DNA of 64,000 bases from Azolla caroliniana (lineage: Eukaryota > Polypodiophyta). The translations under genes and the position numbers were made by a program. This document shows, one piece after another, positions 1 through 11,860 of the stretch (position 1 is the stretch's first letter; every line of letters begins with the position of its first letter). The DNA lies in assembly GCA_043228905.1 (NCBI GenBank), contig JBHGNT010000002.1:806001-870000 (forward strand), given 5' to 3'. The notes under the pieces were generated by a model. It saw only the letters and a program-made list of their open reading frames with translations. It was not told the DNA's origin and ran no database searches.

Positions 1-1925
1 AGATGAATTCGTCTACAGGCTATGGGACCTAGTCGACAAGAAGGTAGTGAGAAGTCGGGATGTAGTCTTTCTAGAAGACAAGACGATTGAAGACTGGAAG
101 CAACAGAAGTCGGAATTGACTCCCCAGTCAACCCCGACTACCATCAACTTAAGGCCAAGTGAGTCGTCACCGACAGCTGTAAGGAGACAGCTGGCCGACA
201 GAGCCAAATCCGAGTCGGTAGACTCGGAGAGACCGACTAACTATGAGTCAGAGTCAGCAAAGATGCAAAGGTCAATTAATGAATATGAGTTGGAATTACC
301 CAACCAGGAGAGGCCGATTGACGAGCAGAATCCCAAGCAGAGAGAAGAGTTGGCAAAGACATCCGAAAGAGAGCCAACAACAAGTGGAAGAAGATACCCA
401 CTCAAAGAAAGGAAAGCACCGACTACATATGTCAGTCAATACATCCTCTTGACTGATGAAGGTGAACCGGAGTGCTACAAAGAAGCCATTGCCGATGAGC
501 ACAAAGAGAAATGGCTGAGCGCGATGCAAGATGAGATGAAATCCTTGCACGAGAACTACACCTACGACCTAGTAGAGCTGTTGAAAGGTAAGAGAGCACT
601 CAAGAATAAGTGGGTCTACAAGGTGAAGACTAGAGAAGCCGACAATGAGCCCAGGTATAAAACCCATGTAGTGGTGAAGGGTTTCCAATAGAAGAAGGGT
701 GTCAACTTTGACGAAATATTCGTTCCGGTCATTAAGATGACAGCATGGACCTGGAGATCGAACTGTTGGATGTCAAAACCGCATTTCTGCACGGCGAGCT
801 AGAAGAAGAAATCTATATGCAACAACCCGAAGGCTTTGAGGAGAAAGGGAAAGAGAATCTGGTGTGTCGACTGAAGAAAAGCTTGTACGGTCTGAAACAA
901 GCTCCACGCCAATGGTACAAGAAGTTCAAGTCCTTCACGATGGAACACCGGTTCTAGAAAATACAGGTTGATCACTGTGTGTTCGTCAAAAGGTATGAAG
1001 AAGGAGACTTCTTGATTCTCTTGCTATATGTCGATGCCATGTTGATAGTTGGTCAAGATACAAGGAAGATTGGAAGCTTGAAGAAAGCTCTCGGCAAATC
1101 ATTTTCCATTAAAGACCTTGGACCGGCTAATCAGATCTTAGGAATGCACATAGTTCGAGACAGAACTCAAAAGGTGCTATGGTTATCACAACAGAAGTAT
1201 GTGACAAAGATCCTAGAGAGATTTAACATGTCAGATGCAAAGCCAGTCGGCTCAATGTTGCCAACAAATTGCAGATTGAATGCGAAGCAGTGCCCGAAAG
1301 GGGAGAAGGAAAAAGCCGAGATGAGGAAGGTTCCATATGCCTCAGCTGTTGGCAGTCTAATGTATGCTATGGTCTGTACGAGACTAGACATAACATTTGT
1401 TGTAGGAGCAGTAAGCCGATACATGAGTAATCCAAGGAGAGAACATTGGGCAACAGTGAAGTAGATACTCTGGTACTTAAAGGGCACCTCGAGGGTGTGT
1501 TGGAAGGTTTTAACGACTCGAACATGTCGGGAGATATCGACTCAAGCCGATCCACATCAAGATACGCGATGACCTATGTAGGGGGAGTAGTGTCATGACA
1601 GTCACGACTGCAGAAGTCTGTAGCTTTGTCGACTACATAGGTAGTAGTAGAGGCCGGCAAAGAGATGATCTGGATGAGAAGTTTTCTCACCGAATTAGGG
1701 ATGAAGCAAAAGGAGCTCTTGCTTCACTGTGATAGCCAGAGTGCCATACATCTTGCCAAGAATGTTGCAGACCACTCCCAGACCAAGCATATACAAAGAA
1801 GGTATCACTGGTTGTGGGAAGGAGAGTTTTCCTTGGTGAAGATCCATACAGACGACAATGGATCCGACATGTTGACGAAGAACCTACCTATGGACAAACT
1901 CAGAGTTTGTCAACAGAAGACATGA
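1..1925 (+). pseudogene. Copia element D, 3' part of pol (RT and RNase H), decayed
   Basis: This is the 3' part of a Ty1/copia polyprotein, cut by the window start. It begins in the integrase-RT linker, level with about position 11605 of element C. The RT start (ECYKEAIADEHKEKWLSAMQ) lies at ~470-540. [20 protein letters not shown] lies at ~765-825 and [15 protein letters not shown] at ~880-925. The RT active site at ~1020-1045 reads YVDAM instead of YVDDM. RNase H lies at ~1640-1925, with CDSQSAIHLAKN and the KHIQRRYHW block. In-frame stops (for example near 689 and 956) and frameshifts show it is dead. The nucleotide and protein match to element C puts both in one family. Its 3' LTR follows after a purine tract. 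Confidence 0.9.
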
Positions 1926-1962
1926 CTCATTGACCTCCTCCCATAGGAGTGAAGGGGGAGTT

Positions 1963-2598
1963 TGTTGGGAATATGTCCCTCTAGTGGGAGGAGGAACTGA
2001 CTGTCTAGATGTTGCTGACAGTCAATGACTACGAGGAGCCGACTGATTGAACCAAGGAGTGCCGACAGTCGAAGATAGGGAAGATCTGACTGTTCGGAAA
2101 GTCGACAGTCGAAGAGTCGAAAATAGTGAGTCGACTGTTTGATAGTTCGACTATTATTATTATAGCAACAATAATAATGACACGTAGTAGAGGCTACATT
2201 TGTAAATAGCCCATATAGTGTATAAGTATAAATACACTTAGGGCAAAATGAGGAAAGAAGAAAAACAGAGAGGATAGACGAGATTGGTAGAACAGAAGTA
2301 GCGAGCGTGAGAGATAGAGAGAGTGAGTGAGAGCGGCGCCATAGCTGTGTGCGTAACAGCAGACGCCAAGAGCCCTGTGTGGCTGATACACTGGAAGGAG
2401 TGTTGTAACATTTTGTGTTGTATATCCACTATACATAGTAAAGCTCTGTTCCCGTGGTTTTCTCCCGTTTTTTTAGGGTTTCCACGTTAAATCTTTGTGC
2501 ACCATTGTTGTCCTGTTTTTTTTCTTTCCTTGGCATATCTGTGATTCGTATTTCAACACAGTTCGTTTATTGTGATTTGACCGAACGATTTCTCAACA
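1963..2598 (+). repeat. 3' LTR of copia element D
   Basis: It starts TGTTGGGAATATGTCCCTC directly after the polypurine tract GAAGGGGGAGTT (1951-1962) and ends TTTCTCAACA. It is homologous to the LTR of element C at 8779-9375, with a shared start, a TATA-like TATAAATACACT near 2226-2237 and the same end. It carries an AGAGAGTGAGTGAGAG-type stretch near 2315. The 5' partner lies outside the window, so no target duplication could be tested. Confidence 0.9.
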
Positions 2599-5574
2599 CA
2601 TAGTTTGTGCAACAACAATTCGGAAATGCTCGTTGTTATGGGGACTTTCATCCAATCCCATGTTTCAATTAGCTATAATCTTAGCTTTAACTCATGCTAA
2701 TTCTTTGAATAAACGTAATTCTTGTATGTTATGGAAGAAAAGTACGATATATCGAGATGATTGTGTATGAATACACATGAATGGAAGAGGCTTTATTCAT
2801 AATTAAAGCAAAAGACATTTGCATTTCATTGTGTTCAATATAGTCAATTTGGACACTTATTATGGGTTGATGTCATATATGTCTTTGTCAATGATGATCC
2901 TTACAAAAGAGGTTAGGGAGGGAGGAGGTGGGAAATATGTTGGATTGATATTTGTTGATATCATTGTGGATGAAGGTACATCTAATGGGGTGAAGGATAA
3001 TCAAGTTCAATGTCTCGTCCTAGTTATAGATACAAATGTCAAGCAATTTCATGTCAAAATAACATAACTTTATGGAGAAAGAATGACATCACATGAAAGG
3101 AAAGATGAAAGGGAGTGGACTTAAAAAGCAAAGCATGGAATCAAGTATACTACTTGTGGTGGTTTATGATCACACGGTGGTTTAACACAAAGGGAGGGTA
3201 TTACGAATGATATTGGGCAACGAAAACCTTGAGATAATGAATAGTCTGATCAATTGTGATTTGGCTCTTCAACTAAGGTTGTATGTCCATTCATTGTTCA
3301 AGGGTCTCACCCTATAGGAGCCTAGACAAAAGCTCTTTATAGAAAAGCATCAAGGAGGCACTACATGCACATTCTTATGCAATATTGAAAAATGCACTAA
3401 TTATTGCCAAAGAACAAACACTAAAACAAGCTACTTGCATGAAAGGGATGTCATGAAATACGAGATGGACATGTTCTCCATATAAGAAATATACTTCATG
3501 GCAAACCTTGAGTAGAGAATGGGATATATTGTGTATTGTGGAACGTAAGTATTATTGGGTGATGGGATCCATAATCCATTACATTCTTCATTTCCCATTC
3601 AACACTAACTAGGGCCATATATTCATTGAACCTAGCTAAGGTAGAATTGGGCTTTGGGCCGTGGGAAAGGAGAAACAAATAAAAGAAAGTAGATGGGCAA
3701 TTCTCTACTACCATTGGTAAGTTGAAGAGAATGGGAAAGAAGAAGGGGTAGCACGTTTGTTGCTTCGCCAACACTAACATTGCAACTATTACTAAAGTTT
3801 TTGAACTCAAGAGCGAATAAGAGCTACAAAAGTGACATTTATAGCTTTTTACGACAAGGTATGGGCTCTCTCACATTGGAGTGGCCTTTGGCCTAGAGGT
3901 TTGAAAGGAGATTTGTTCTAATTCTCCTTTTCTCTAATGTTTTGTTGAGCTCAATGCCGATGTTGATGCCGATGTCTTCATGAATCATGTTATGCAAAAC
4001 AAAAACTTAACACCTTATGTTTCCCAAATACCCTTTAATTTTCAACAAAGATTATAGCGCATGGACAACTACCTATTAAATCCTAAAGTATTTCTTTGCC
4101 CTCCCAAATTATAAATCAATTTATAAACATGCAACATGTACACAATCACAAATACACACAAACAATTGCAAATGCACTTGAATACATGTAGGTACATAAA
4201 TACAAATACACGTAGGCAAAATAAATACACAAATACGTGTAGGCACATAAATACACAATGCACATATGCATGCAAATGCAAGGATACATGCACACATAAA
4301 AAAGTTTAATTACATATGCATTCATGCACATTTGCACAAGTGTGAGCTCATAGCAACAAAAGGTACTTCCTTGGGGCTCATAGCCATTATTTACATTTGC
4401 AAGCACACTCATAAGAATCATTCATATATGCAAGCACACATACATGCACACAAAAGTGAGAGTGTGCAAACAGTTAACTAAACACAACTTTCTTGTGAAA
4501 ATTGAAGACAAAGTTTGACAAAATGTTTCCACGTGCATTGTCACCAAGCATTAACACGTTGCTCTCACACATAGTGCATGTTCAAAAGATATTCGTGTGA
4601 ATTGGAACAAGAAGTTCAACTTGAAGAAGACGAAGAGGTGTCGTTAAAACTATCTTTTTCAACCCTCCATTGACAACACCATAATTAAAGTGATCTTCCT
4701 GTTGCTTGATTTATGTCCTCATTGGTTTGACTTTGCATTCACATGTGCATGTGCATTTCCATGACAATGACATGTGGAATCTTAATATCATCTCCCATGT
4801 TGACTTGAGCACGGGAAATAATTGATAGATGTGTGTAAATCATTGCTTAAATGGCCCCATTGCAAATTATTCTTTCACGAAACAAATCTTTATGGCCTTT
4901 TTGGAGCATGTTTACATAATTGAATCAAGGAATATAACATAAAAAAATATTAATTTCGTTCGTTGGATGAGCATGTTAACTACAATTTGACAATTATGAC
5001 ATTTACTCAAGCTATACTCACAAATCCTCCCAAGGTGTGATACCTTACTAGTCTATATGAGAGATTTTTTATATACAACATCAAATTCGAATTATTACAC
5101 ATCACTTGTAGTGTAAAAGTTATCAAAGCACCAAATTGTGATAACTGGGATATGGGCTTATAAGTTAATCAATATAACCTTTGTTTTTTCATGTTCTGCC
5201 TCTTACTTTTGCTCGATATGATGTGGGACAATTAAGGTTAAGGCATCATGGTGACAATTTCTCAACAGGAGCATTCCTCTGATACTCAATACATGCCAGG
5301 GAGTTGGTAAGAAGCTTTGTCATCTTTTGGATGGACACCATCGAATAATATAGAGCAATGTAACTCATTGCAAAAGGAATTACTAGTTTATTGTTTATTG
5401 TTAAACACATAGTGAAAGAAAAATTTCAGATCTCAATTCAATTGCTTGTTTTAGCGAGGATTTGTTGAAGTGGTTGGTGTAGTTGATATTGAATCTCAAT
5501 GGTTGCTTATAGTTTAATGATGATGCTAAACATGGTTATTTATTCCATCAATTTAAAGTTTCATACAATAGACC
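2599..5574. other. Intergenic AT-rich spacer, no gene recognised
   Basis: No ORF in this stretch resembles a known protein; the longest are about 80-105 codons and lack family motifs. Around 4120-4460 the sequence is low complexity, made of loosely repeated CA/TA-rich words such as ACAAATACAC and ACATGCA. This yields spurious overlapping ORFs on both strands. Confidence 0.6.
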
Positions 5575-5817
5575 TTGCAAAACACGGTCTTGTTACGAAG
5601 ATGTTTGCCTACGAAGACAAAGCATCAACCTTGGTCAAGTCTTAATACATTGCATCATCATTCCATGGCTCTATCACCATTTCAATCCAGGGTGTTCATT
5701 TTGGGATTGATAATTTCCTCAACCCTTAAGAGGCGAGGGTTGGCATCAGACACATGCTTCTTATGTACAATGCAATTGGAAGATAATATCCATCGATTCG
5801 TTCAATGCCCTTGTAAA
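5575..5817 (+). pseudogene. Remnant of a non-LTR retrotransposon zinc-binding RT tail (zf-RVT-like)
   Basis: The translated segment contains STLKRRGLASDTCFLCTMQL followed by EDNIHRFVQCPCKE. This fits the C-x2-C...H-x4-C pattern and the preceding 'LKRRG' element of the zinc-binding region found at the C-terminus of plant LINE reverse transcriptases (Pfam zf-RVT). Only this tail is readable. It stops where the LTR of element A begins, so A probably inserted into or beside it. Nothing convincing continues on the far side after 24277. Assignment rests on a short motif. Confidence 0.5.
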
Positions 5818-5886
5818 GAGTGTGAGACGTAGGGATGTTGTGCAACGGAAGCGAGTTATGCGTATGTGTGTGTGAGTGCACATAAG

Positions 5887-5927
<41 letters not shown>

Positions 5928-6112
5928 AGCAAGAAGTTGTATTAGTAAAAAGATAGATTACATCCAACAGTAACTAAGTTACAAAGAATGGTTTAAATAC
6001 CAACTAGTCTAGGGCAAGTGCCCTTTCTACCAATTACAAAACTAGCCTAGTATACTGTCCATTGACTAGTGTGAACACTATATCTATGGGAAGTTGAGTT
6101 TGATTCTCAACA
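5818..6112 (-). repeat. 3' LTR of copia element A, with an internal GA microsatellite
   Basis: It matches 23994-24277 along its length: GTGTGAGACGTAGG near one end, a pure GA tract (5888-5923), GCAAGAAGTTGTATTAG, and a TCTCAACA end (the TGTTGAGA start on the minus strand). The polypurine tract is on the minus strand just outside (AAGGGGTG, plus 6113-6120). Shared GA tracts in both LTRs mean the microsatellite was part of the element when it inserted. Confidence 0.85.
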
Positions 6113-7326
6113 CACCCCTTCGAACACAACTTACGGATGCCGAAAAGTCGGTTTGGTTCGATCCTAAAAAAACTTCGATTCGGCTTAATCGACTTTGGTT
6201 TTCGAGTTGTTTCGGTTGTTCGGCTCTATTGCACAAATGGTCAGTCAAAATCGGTTTTGACTGCTCGATTGATTCGTACTCCTTGTTCAGCTCTATTTTC
6301 ATTGTACTTCGACTCCTTTGGTTGACTATTGTACTCCCAGTCAAGTGCGGCTAGTCGGTGATTGAGAGACCAAGGTTTGACGCAAACTGCCACAACTTGT
6401 CGATACCCAGGGCTTTTGTGAAGATGTCGGCCACTTGAAGATTCGTACTGATGTGTTGTGAATCGACATCTCCAGCTTGAACACGCTCTCAGATGAAGTG
6501 GTAGTGCACTTCAATATGCTTAGTCGGCGCGTGGAATACAGGGTTCTGAGCCAGGTAGATATTGCTCATGTTGTCGTAGTATAGGAGAATCGGATCGTTG
6601 ATGGGAATGCCCAGATCCTTCAATATGGGCTTTAGCCAGATGGCCTCGCATGCGGCGACTACTGCGCCCCTTTATTCGGCTTCCATGCTTGGTAGTGGGA
6701 TTGTCGGTTGTTTTTTGTTGCTCCAGGAGATCATTCCATTGCTGAGGGAGAAGACGAATTCGGATGTGGATCGTCAATAAGCTTTGTAACTAGCCCAAAT
6801 CTGCATATGTGTACCCTTCGGGTCAAATGATTGTATCTGACTTATACATGATACCTAAGTCCATCGTCCTACGGACATACCGAAGTACTCTCTTAGCTTA
6901 ATCAAGATGAACAAATTGAGGCTTCTGCATGAATTGGCTATGTAGACCAGCCAAATAGCTGAGGTCGAGTCATGTGATAGTTAGATAGATTAAGTTGTCA
7001 ATTAGTTGACGATACTAAGTCGGCTCACAATCTTCTATTCTTGAATCGGCATCGAGCTTGAGGTTTGGATCGAGAGGGGTAGTCACACATTTGCACTCAG
7101 TCATCTCGAACTTGTAAAGTAAGTTAAGGATGTAGTGTCATTGAGAGATCAATATCCTGAATGGTGTCCGAATTATTTCGATACATACGAGGTAATGGAG
7201 CTCAGTCATCTCGAACTTGTAAAGTAAGTTAAGGATGTAGTGTCATTGAGAGATCAATATCCTGAATGGTGTCCGAATTATTTCGATACATACGAGGTAA
7301 TGGAGCTCGTGCATATCTTTAATTTT
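6113..7326 (-). pseudogene. Element A pol remnant: RT C-terminus and RNase H
   Basis: Reading the minus strand gives a decayed copia RT tail. IEIIRTPFRILISQ and YILNLLYKFEMTEC are followed by a YRQL-type block, QFMQKPQFVHLD and LRYVRRTMDLGIMY. RNase H then has ISWSNKKQPTIPLPSMEAE, LLYYDNMSNIYLAQNPVFHA, the TKHIEVHYHFI block and STNLQVADIFTKAL. Several stops interrupt it. It is the 3' half of the gag-protease fragment at 22621-23990. A perfect 105-bp tandem duplication (7096-7305) sits in the RT tail. Confidence 0.85.
7096..7305. repeat. Perfect 105-bp tandem duplication inside element A RT
   Basis: Positions 7096-7200 and 7201-7305 are identical as read, starting CTCAGTCATCTCGAACTTG and ending GAGGTAATGGAG. 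The unit is 35 codons, so the frame is kept. It repeats the RT segment around IEIIRTPFRILISQ. Perfect identity inside an otherwise decayed element suggests a late replication-slippage event or an assembly artefact. Confidence 0.9.
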
Positions 7327-7747
7327 TGTTGAGAGACAAGCTCAACATCAGCCGGATTGGCTGAAGAAGCCGAGGACCGGATCAGTTGGGACCGATCGGT
7401 TAGGCTGAATGCGTAAACCGGTACGTAGACCGGTGCGTAGGTAGGGCCGGATCGGTGCGTAAACCGGGAGGCCGTTAGGAAAGATATTCCGTGAGGAATA
7501 TATTTGGGAGTTAGTGTAGGATCTCTTAATGAGCATTGAAGTACTGTCAGTACTTCTGTCAGTCTTTCTAGGACTTGTATAAAAGTGTTCATTGAACACA
7601 CATGTGTATAGAGTAGTGAATAGTTCTTGTGTTTTCTCTCTCTCTGTCTCTCCCGCGTATACTGCATAAGCTCAAGCTCTCCATTAAACCTAAGTTTTCT
7701 TACTTCTGTTCGGTCTTCATACTTGCTTCCGCACGTTACTTTTTACA
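7327..7747 (+). repeat. 5' LTR of copia element B
   Basis: It starts TGTTGAGAGACAAGCTCAAC and ends TTTTACA immediately before a primer-binding site, TGGTATCAGAGC (7748-7759), complementary to the 3' end of initiator Met-tRNA as in most plant copia elements. TATAAAAGTG near 7575 is a plausible promoter. It contains short internal repeats built on ACCGGTACGTAGACCGG. No second copy is present in the window, so the element lost its 3' end. Confidence 0.8.
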
Positions 7748-8778
7748 TGGTATCAGAGCGCGAGGGTTGAGAACCTCTCTACAGCCGACACAGCTTGACG
7801 AAGAAGAACAAGAGGAACGATGGATAGAGGCATGGCGAGCTCGCTTCCAACAGAGAAGCTCGACAGAACCAACTACGCGTCTTGGTCCTACAAGATGCAC
7901 TAGTACCTGCTCAGGCACGACTACTGGAGTTATGTCGAAGGAGCTAATGACGCGGCACCCGAATCGACACACAGAGACTTCCCTTCGTGGGAGCAATCGG
8001 CGAGCAGGGTATTATATTGCTTCGCGTCGTGTGTGGGCGAACAACTATTGAGCTATGTTCGGGATGCAAAGACGCCGAAGGGTGCGTGGGAAAATCTGAA
8101 GAAGATTTTTGCCGCGAGCACCACAACCAGGAAGCTTAAGCTCCGATAGGAGTTGAGCAACCTACGACAACGCGACTTGTCGGTGGTGGACTATACCTCG
8201 AAGATCAAGGATATCTGCGACTCCCTCGCCTCCATAGAGGTGAACATTGAGGAGAGCGAGATGGTCCAGATCTGTCTCGGAGGTTTGGCGTCGAAGTTCG
8301 GAGCGTTCCGAACGGCTGTGTGTACCCGGGAGAATACGCCGTCCTTTTTTGATTTACAGTAAATGCTCCTGGTAGAGGAGAACCACACGGGTGCGTCCAC
8401 AAGCACACACACTGACAGCAGAATGTTGTACACAGAGGGAGATAGGCCTCGTGGACATGGAGGATGAGGCGAGTCGGCGCGTAATGGAGGCGGCCGACAA
8501 GATCAAGGAAGAAGGCACCGAAGTGATGCCGACAGCAACTCCGGACGCTCCGGAAACAGGGGGAGTCGAAGCGATGAGAACCGGTAAGGGAAGGCCATCG
8601 CGGAGTGCTGGTACTGTGGCAAGAAAAGCCACAGGGAAAGTGAGTGCTGGAAGAAGTGCGCCGATTCGGAGAGAACCGGTTCCGGAAACGGCTCCGGACA
8701 TACCGATAAGGGAAATCAGCAGCGATCGCACTACGCTGAAGACTCCGGGAGAGCCAGAGAAGGGTCTGCCTTCGTGCG
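7748..8778 (+). pseudogene. Element B gag (UBN2-type) with zinc knuckle, truncated
   Basis: After the Met-tRNA primer site, a copia gag starts at ~7819 (MDRGMASSLPTEKLDRTNYA). It continues with WSYKMH, YWSYVEGA, WEQSASRVLYCFASCV, TPKGAWENLKKIF and LSVVDYTSKIKDICDSLASI to ~8360. Stops at ~7901, ~8147 and ~8360 disable it. A CCHC knuckle, CWYCGKKSHRESEC, lies at 8605-8647. The element ends abruptly at 8778 where the LTR of C begins; protease, integrase and RT are absent. Its gag is recognisably related to that of element A on the opposite strand, but the families differ. The ORF at 8391-8825 is an out-of-frame shadow. Confidence 0.85.
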
Positions 8779-9375
8779 TGTTAGGAATATGTCCCTCCAA
8801 TGGGAGGAGTCGACTGATCGGATGAGAGTCGACGGTTGAGGAGTCGACTCAAATAGAGTTGATCGAGGTCGAAGACACGACTGGCTAGTCAGACCGAACC
8901 GACAGTCGACGGATGAGTCGGTTGATTAGTAAGACTATTATTAATATTAGATAATAATAGGAATGACAGTAGCAATAGCTACATTTGTAAATAGCCCACA
9001 CAAGGCATAAGTAAAAATACACATAGGGCAAACAGTGCAATGCAGTAGAACAAAATAGTGTGTGTGTGTGCCTCTGTAACATAGTGTGATAGAGAAGAGA
9101 GAGAGGGTGTGAGCATGAGAGAGAGTGGCAACAAAGTTCAACGAACTTGCTAAGAACCCTAAGTGGATTATCCTCTGTGTGTGTCATAGAAGATTGTAAC
9201 CGTTTTTCTTGTACTCTCTTGTGTATAGTGGAATCTTTGTTCCCGTGGTTTTCATGTTTTAGGGTTTCCATGTTAAATCTGTGTACATTGTTTTCAGTGT
9301 GCTTTTAGAGTTGTGAGTTGTGTATTTTCAGCATATTCCTTTTTTTCTTGTCAATTGACGATTCGTTTCTCAACA
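8779..9375 (+). repeat. 5' LTR of copia element C
   Basis: 597 bp, from TGTTAGGAATATGTCCCTCC to TTTCTCAACA, followed by AAT and the primer-binding-like TGGTATCAGA at 9379-9388. It aligns with the split 3' LTR and with the element D LTR. About seven substitutions are visible in the first ~100 bases against 15433-15534, so the element is not young. Confidence 0.9.
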
Positions 9376-9403
9376 AATTGGTATCAGATCTTGAGGTGCA
9401 AGC

Positions 9404-10200
9404 ATGGAAGGAGGTGTGAGTGGCTTCCCAAGAATGATAGTTCTAAACTCTCAAAACTATGCAGACTGGAAGATAAAGCTGGAGGACCTTCTCATAGACA
9501 AAGACCTGTACGAGCCGATCGACAGAGCAGTAATACCCACGGGGGTATTAGAGTCGGAATGGAACTTCTTAACAAAAAGGCGGTGGCCACCATCCAACAA
9601 TGTGTCGATGTAAGTGTCCTTCAGCATGTTGTGAACGACACAAATGCCCACGAGATGTGGCAGAAGCTGTTAGGTCTATATGAGAGGAAGAACGCCCTTA
9701 ATAAAACCTCACTGATGAGAAAGATCATACGGCTGAAATACAAAGACGGTGAGAGCATCGTCGAACACATCAACACATTCATGGGGTATGTAAATCAACT
9801 TGTTGCAACCAAGTTTCCCCTTGATGATGTTATGTAGGCCATCCTGCTGATGTGCACACTACTGGATAGCTGGGAGAACCTGGTGGTTACTCCCAGGACC
9901 TCCTATCAAGAAGAGAACTTGTCTTTACAAGAGGTGAAGACGAGCATCCTGAACGAGGAAACGAGAAGGACAAGGGTGTCCTTGTCCAGTCGGAGTTAAA
10001 TTTGACTCAACACATCGGTAGAGGAAAGAACCGTCAAAGAAGCCCACCAAGGAGGGAAAAGTCTCAAGCCAAGTCAAAGTCCAGAGGAAAGCTCGTGTGC
10101 TTTTATTGTGGAAAACCTAGACATTTCCATAAGGACTACTGACACCTTAAATGGGAGAATAGTGTTGGTAATAATGTTGAACCGAGGAAGATTCTTGAAT
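9404..10200 (+). pseudogene. Element C gag, frameshifted
   Basis: Starts MEGGVSGFPRMIVLNSQNYA at 9404 and shifts frame near 9560. It then continues with a gag core (TIQQCVDVSVLQHV, MWQKLLGLYERKNALNKTSL, KDGESIVEHINTFMGYVNQL) to a stop at ~9836. The knuckle at ~10098 reads CFYCGKPRHFHKDY, so the last Cys of CCHC is lost, and a TGA follows. It is a typical copia capsid protein, now non-coding. Confidence 0.85.
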
Positions 10201-11814
10201 AAAAGTACACTTCAGCCATTGCTATGAGCAATGAAGAACTTTTGTTCATTTGTGAACAGACAAGTGCAAATCTTGCAAGCGAAGAATGCAATAGGGTAAT
10301 CGACTCTAGTGCATCCTTCCACATAACTCCGTCGAGAGAGTATTTCTTGACTTACATAGCCGGTGATCATGGTTATGTAAAGATGGGTGACAGTGGGGAG
10401 TGCAAAATAGTAGGGATCAGAAGTGTCTGCATGACGACGTCGATAGGGTGTCGACTGACTCTGAAGGATGTTCCACACATCCCCGATATCAGATTGAATC
10501 TGATATCGACTGGAATATTGGACGACGAAAGCTACAATGGTAGTTTTCGGAATCCACTGGATAACAGGAATTGGAAGTGTCTACATGACGACGTCGACAG
10601 GGTGTCAATTGACTCTGAAGGATGTTCCACACATCCCCGATATCATATTGAATCTGATATCGACTGGAAGATTGGACGACGAAGGCTACAATAGAAGTTT
10701 TCGGAATGACAAGTGGAAGTTCTGCCGAGGAAATATTATAGTGGCATGAGCACAGAAGGAAGGCACATTGTATACGATGCAAGCCCGATTGAGCAAGTTG
10801 GAAGTGAATGTGGCAGCTAACTCGACATGACAGATATGGCATAAGAGGCTAGGCCATATGAGTTAGAAGAGTCTGCATTTGTTGGCCGACCAAAAGCTTC
10901 TATATGAAGTAAAGGGAGTGCACCTTGAGAAATGTGTCAACTGTTTAGTCGAAAAGCAGAATAGAGCAGCACTCCACACAAGGCCACTGAGAAGAAGAGA
11001 AGTTATACTAGAATTGGTACACACGGATGTGTGTTATGTAGATGCTCAGTCGCATCGAGGTGGACAATACTTTGTGACTTTCATTGACGACTACAGCCAG
11101 AAGTTGTGGGATTTCGTACTAAAGTCAAAAGATCAAGTACTGTGATTTTTCAAGGAGTTCTAGGCAAGAGCTGAACAAGAGTTAGGTCGGAAGTTGAAGG
11201 TTGTTTGAACTGACAATGGTGGCGAATATAAAGGGCAGTTCGAGGAATAATGCAAGGCCCAAGGTATTTGAATCGAATACACAGTACCAAAGACCCCTGA
11301 GTTGAACGGGCTTGCAGAGAGGATGAACCAGACAATCATGGAGAGAGTAAGGAGTATGCCATCGCATGCTAAATTACTGAAAATATATTGGGCTGAGGAA
11401 ATGTACACGGTTGTTTATCTTATCAACAAGTCCCCCTCAGTACCATTGAAGGGTGATGTTCCACGGAGGGCGTGGACAGGAAAGGATGTCTCCTACCGAC
11501 ACTTGAGGGTGTTCGGATGTCTGGCATATATGCATGTTGCTAAGGATCAGAGGTCGAAGCTCGACAATAAGTCAAAAGCATGCATATTCATGGGATACTC
11601 GGAAGATGAGTTTGGCTATAGGCTATGGGACCTAGTCGATAAGAAAGTAGTGAGGAGTCGGTATGTAATCTTCTTGGAAGACAAGACAATTGAGGACTGG
11701 AAACAACAAAAGTCGGAATCGACTAACCAATCAACCTCCACTATCAAGTTTCAACTTGAGGCCAAATTAACCGACACAATCAATTGTTCAGAGATAGCTA
11801 TTCGGCACACCTGA
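10200..11814 (+). pseudogene. Element C protease and integrase, decayed
   Basis: The protease region starts with the VIDSSASFHITPSREYF motif (DSGA changed to DSSA) at ~10300. The GAG-pre-integrase domain follows (RLSKLEVNVAANS, IWHKRLGHM; HCCH Cys pair in CVNCLVEKQNR near 10940). The integrase core shows HTDVCYV, FVTFIDDYSQKLWDF, TDNGGEY (~11210) and LNGLAERMNQTIMERVRSM, holding the D-D-E framework (D in HTD, D in TDNGGEY, E in GLAERMNQT). In-frame stops occur near 11144, 11163, 11207 and 11250. It includes a 153-bp tandem duplication. Confidence 0.85.
10414..10719. repeat. Tandem duplication of ~153 bp in element C protease region
   Basis: GTCTGCATGACGACGTCG at 10424 recurs as GTCTACATGACGACGTCG at 10577. 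The segment between (LTLKDVPHIPDI...LISTG, ending at the TTTTCGGAAT word) is repeated with only a few substitutions. The unit is a multiple of three. It duplicates the part of the protease domain just after the conserved VPHIPDI strand. Confidence 0.85.
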
Positions 11815-11860
11815 ATTCGAGTCGATTGACTCGGAGAGACCGACCAATTATGATTCTGAG

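Noticed and set aside
4069-4481. Cys/Tyr/Val-rich ORFs on both strands
   Set aside because: Low-complexity CA/TA-rich repeats give open frames in several phases; no domain is recognisable.
8391-8825. 144-codon plus-strand ORF as a gene
   Set aside because: It overlaps the element B gag zinc-knuckle region in another frame and crosses the LTR boundary at 8779.
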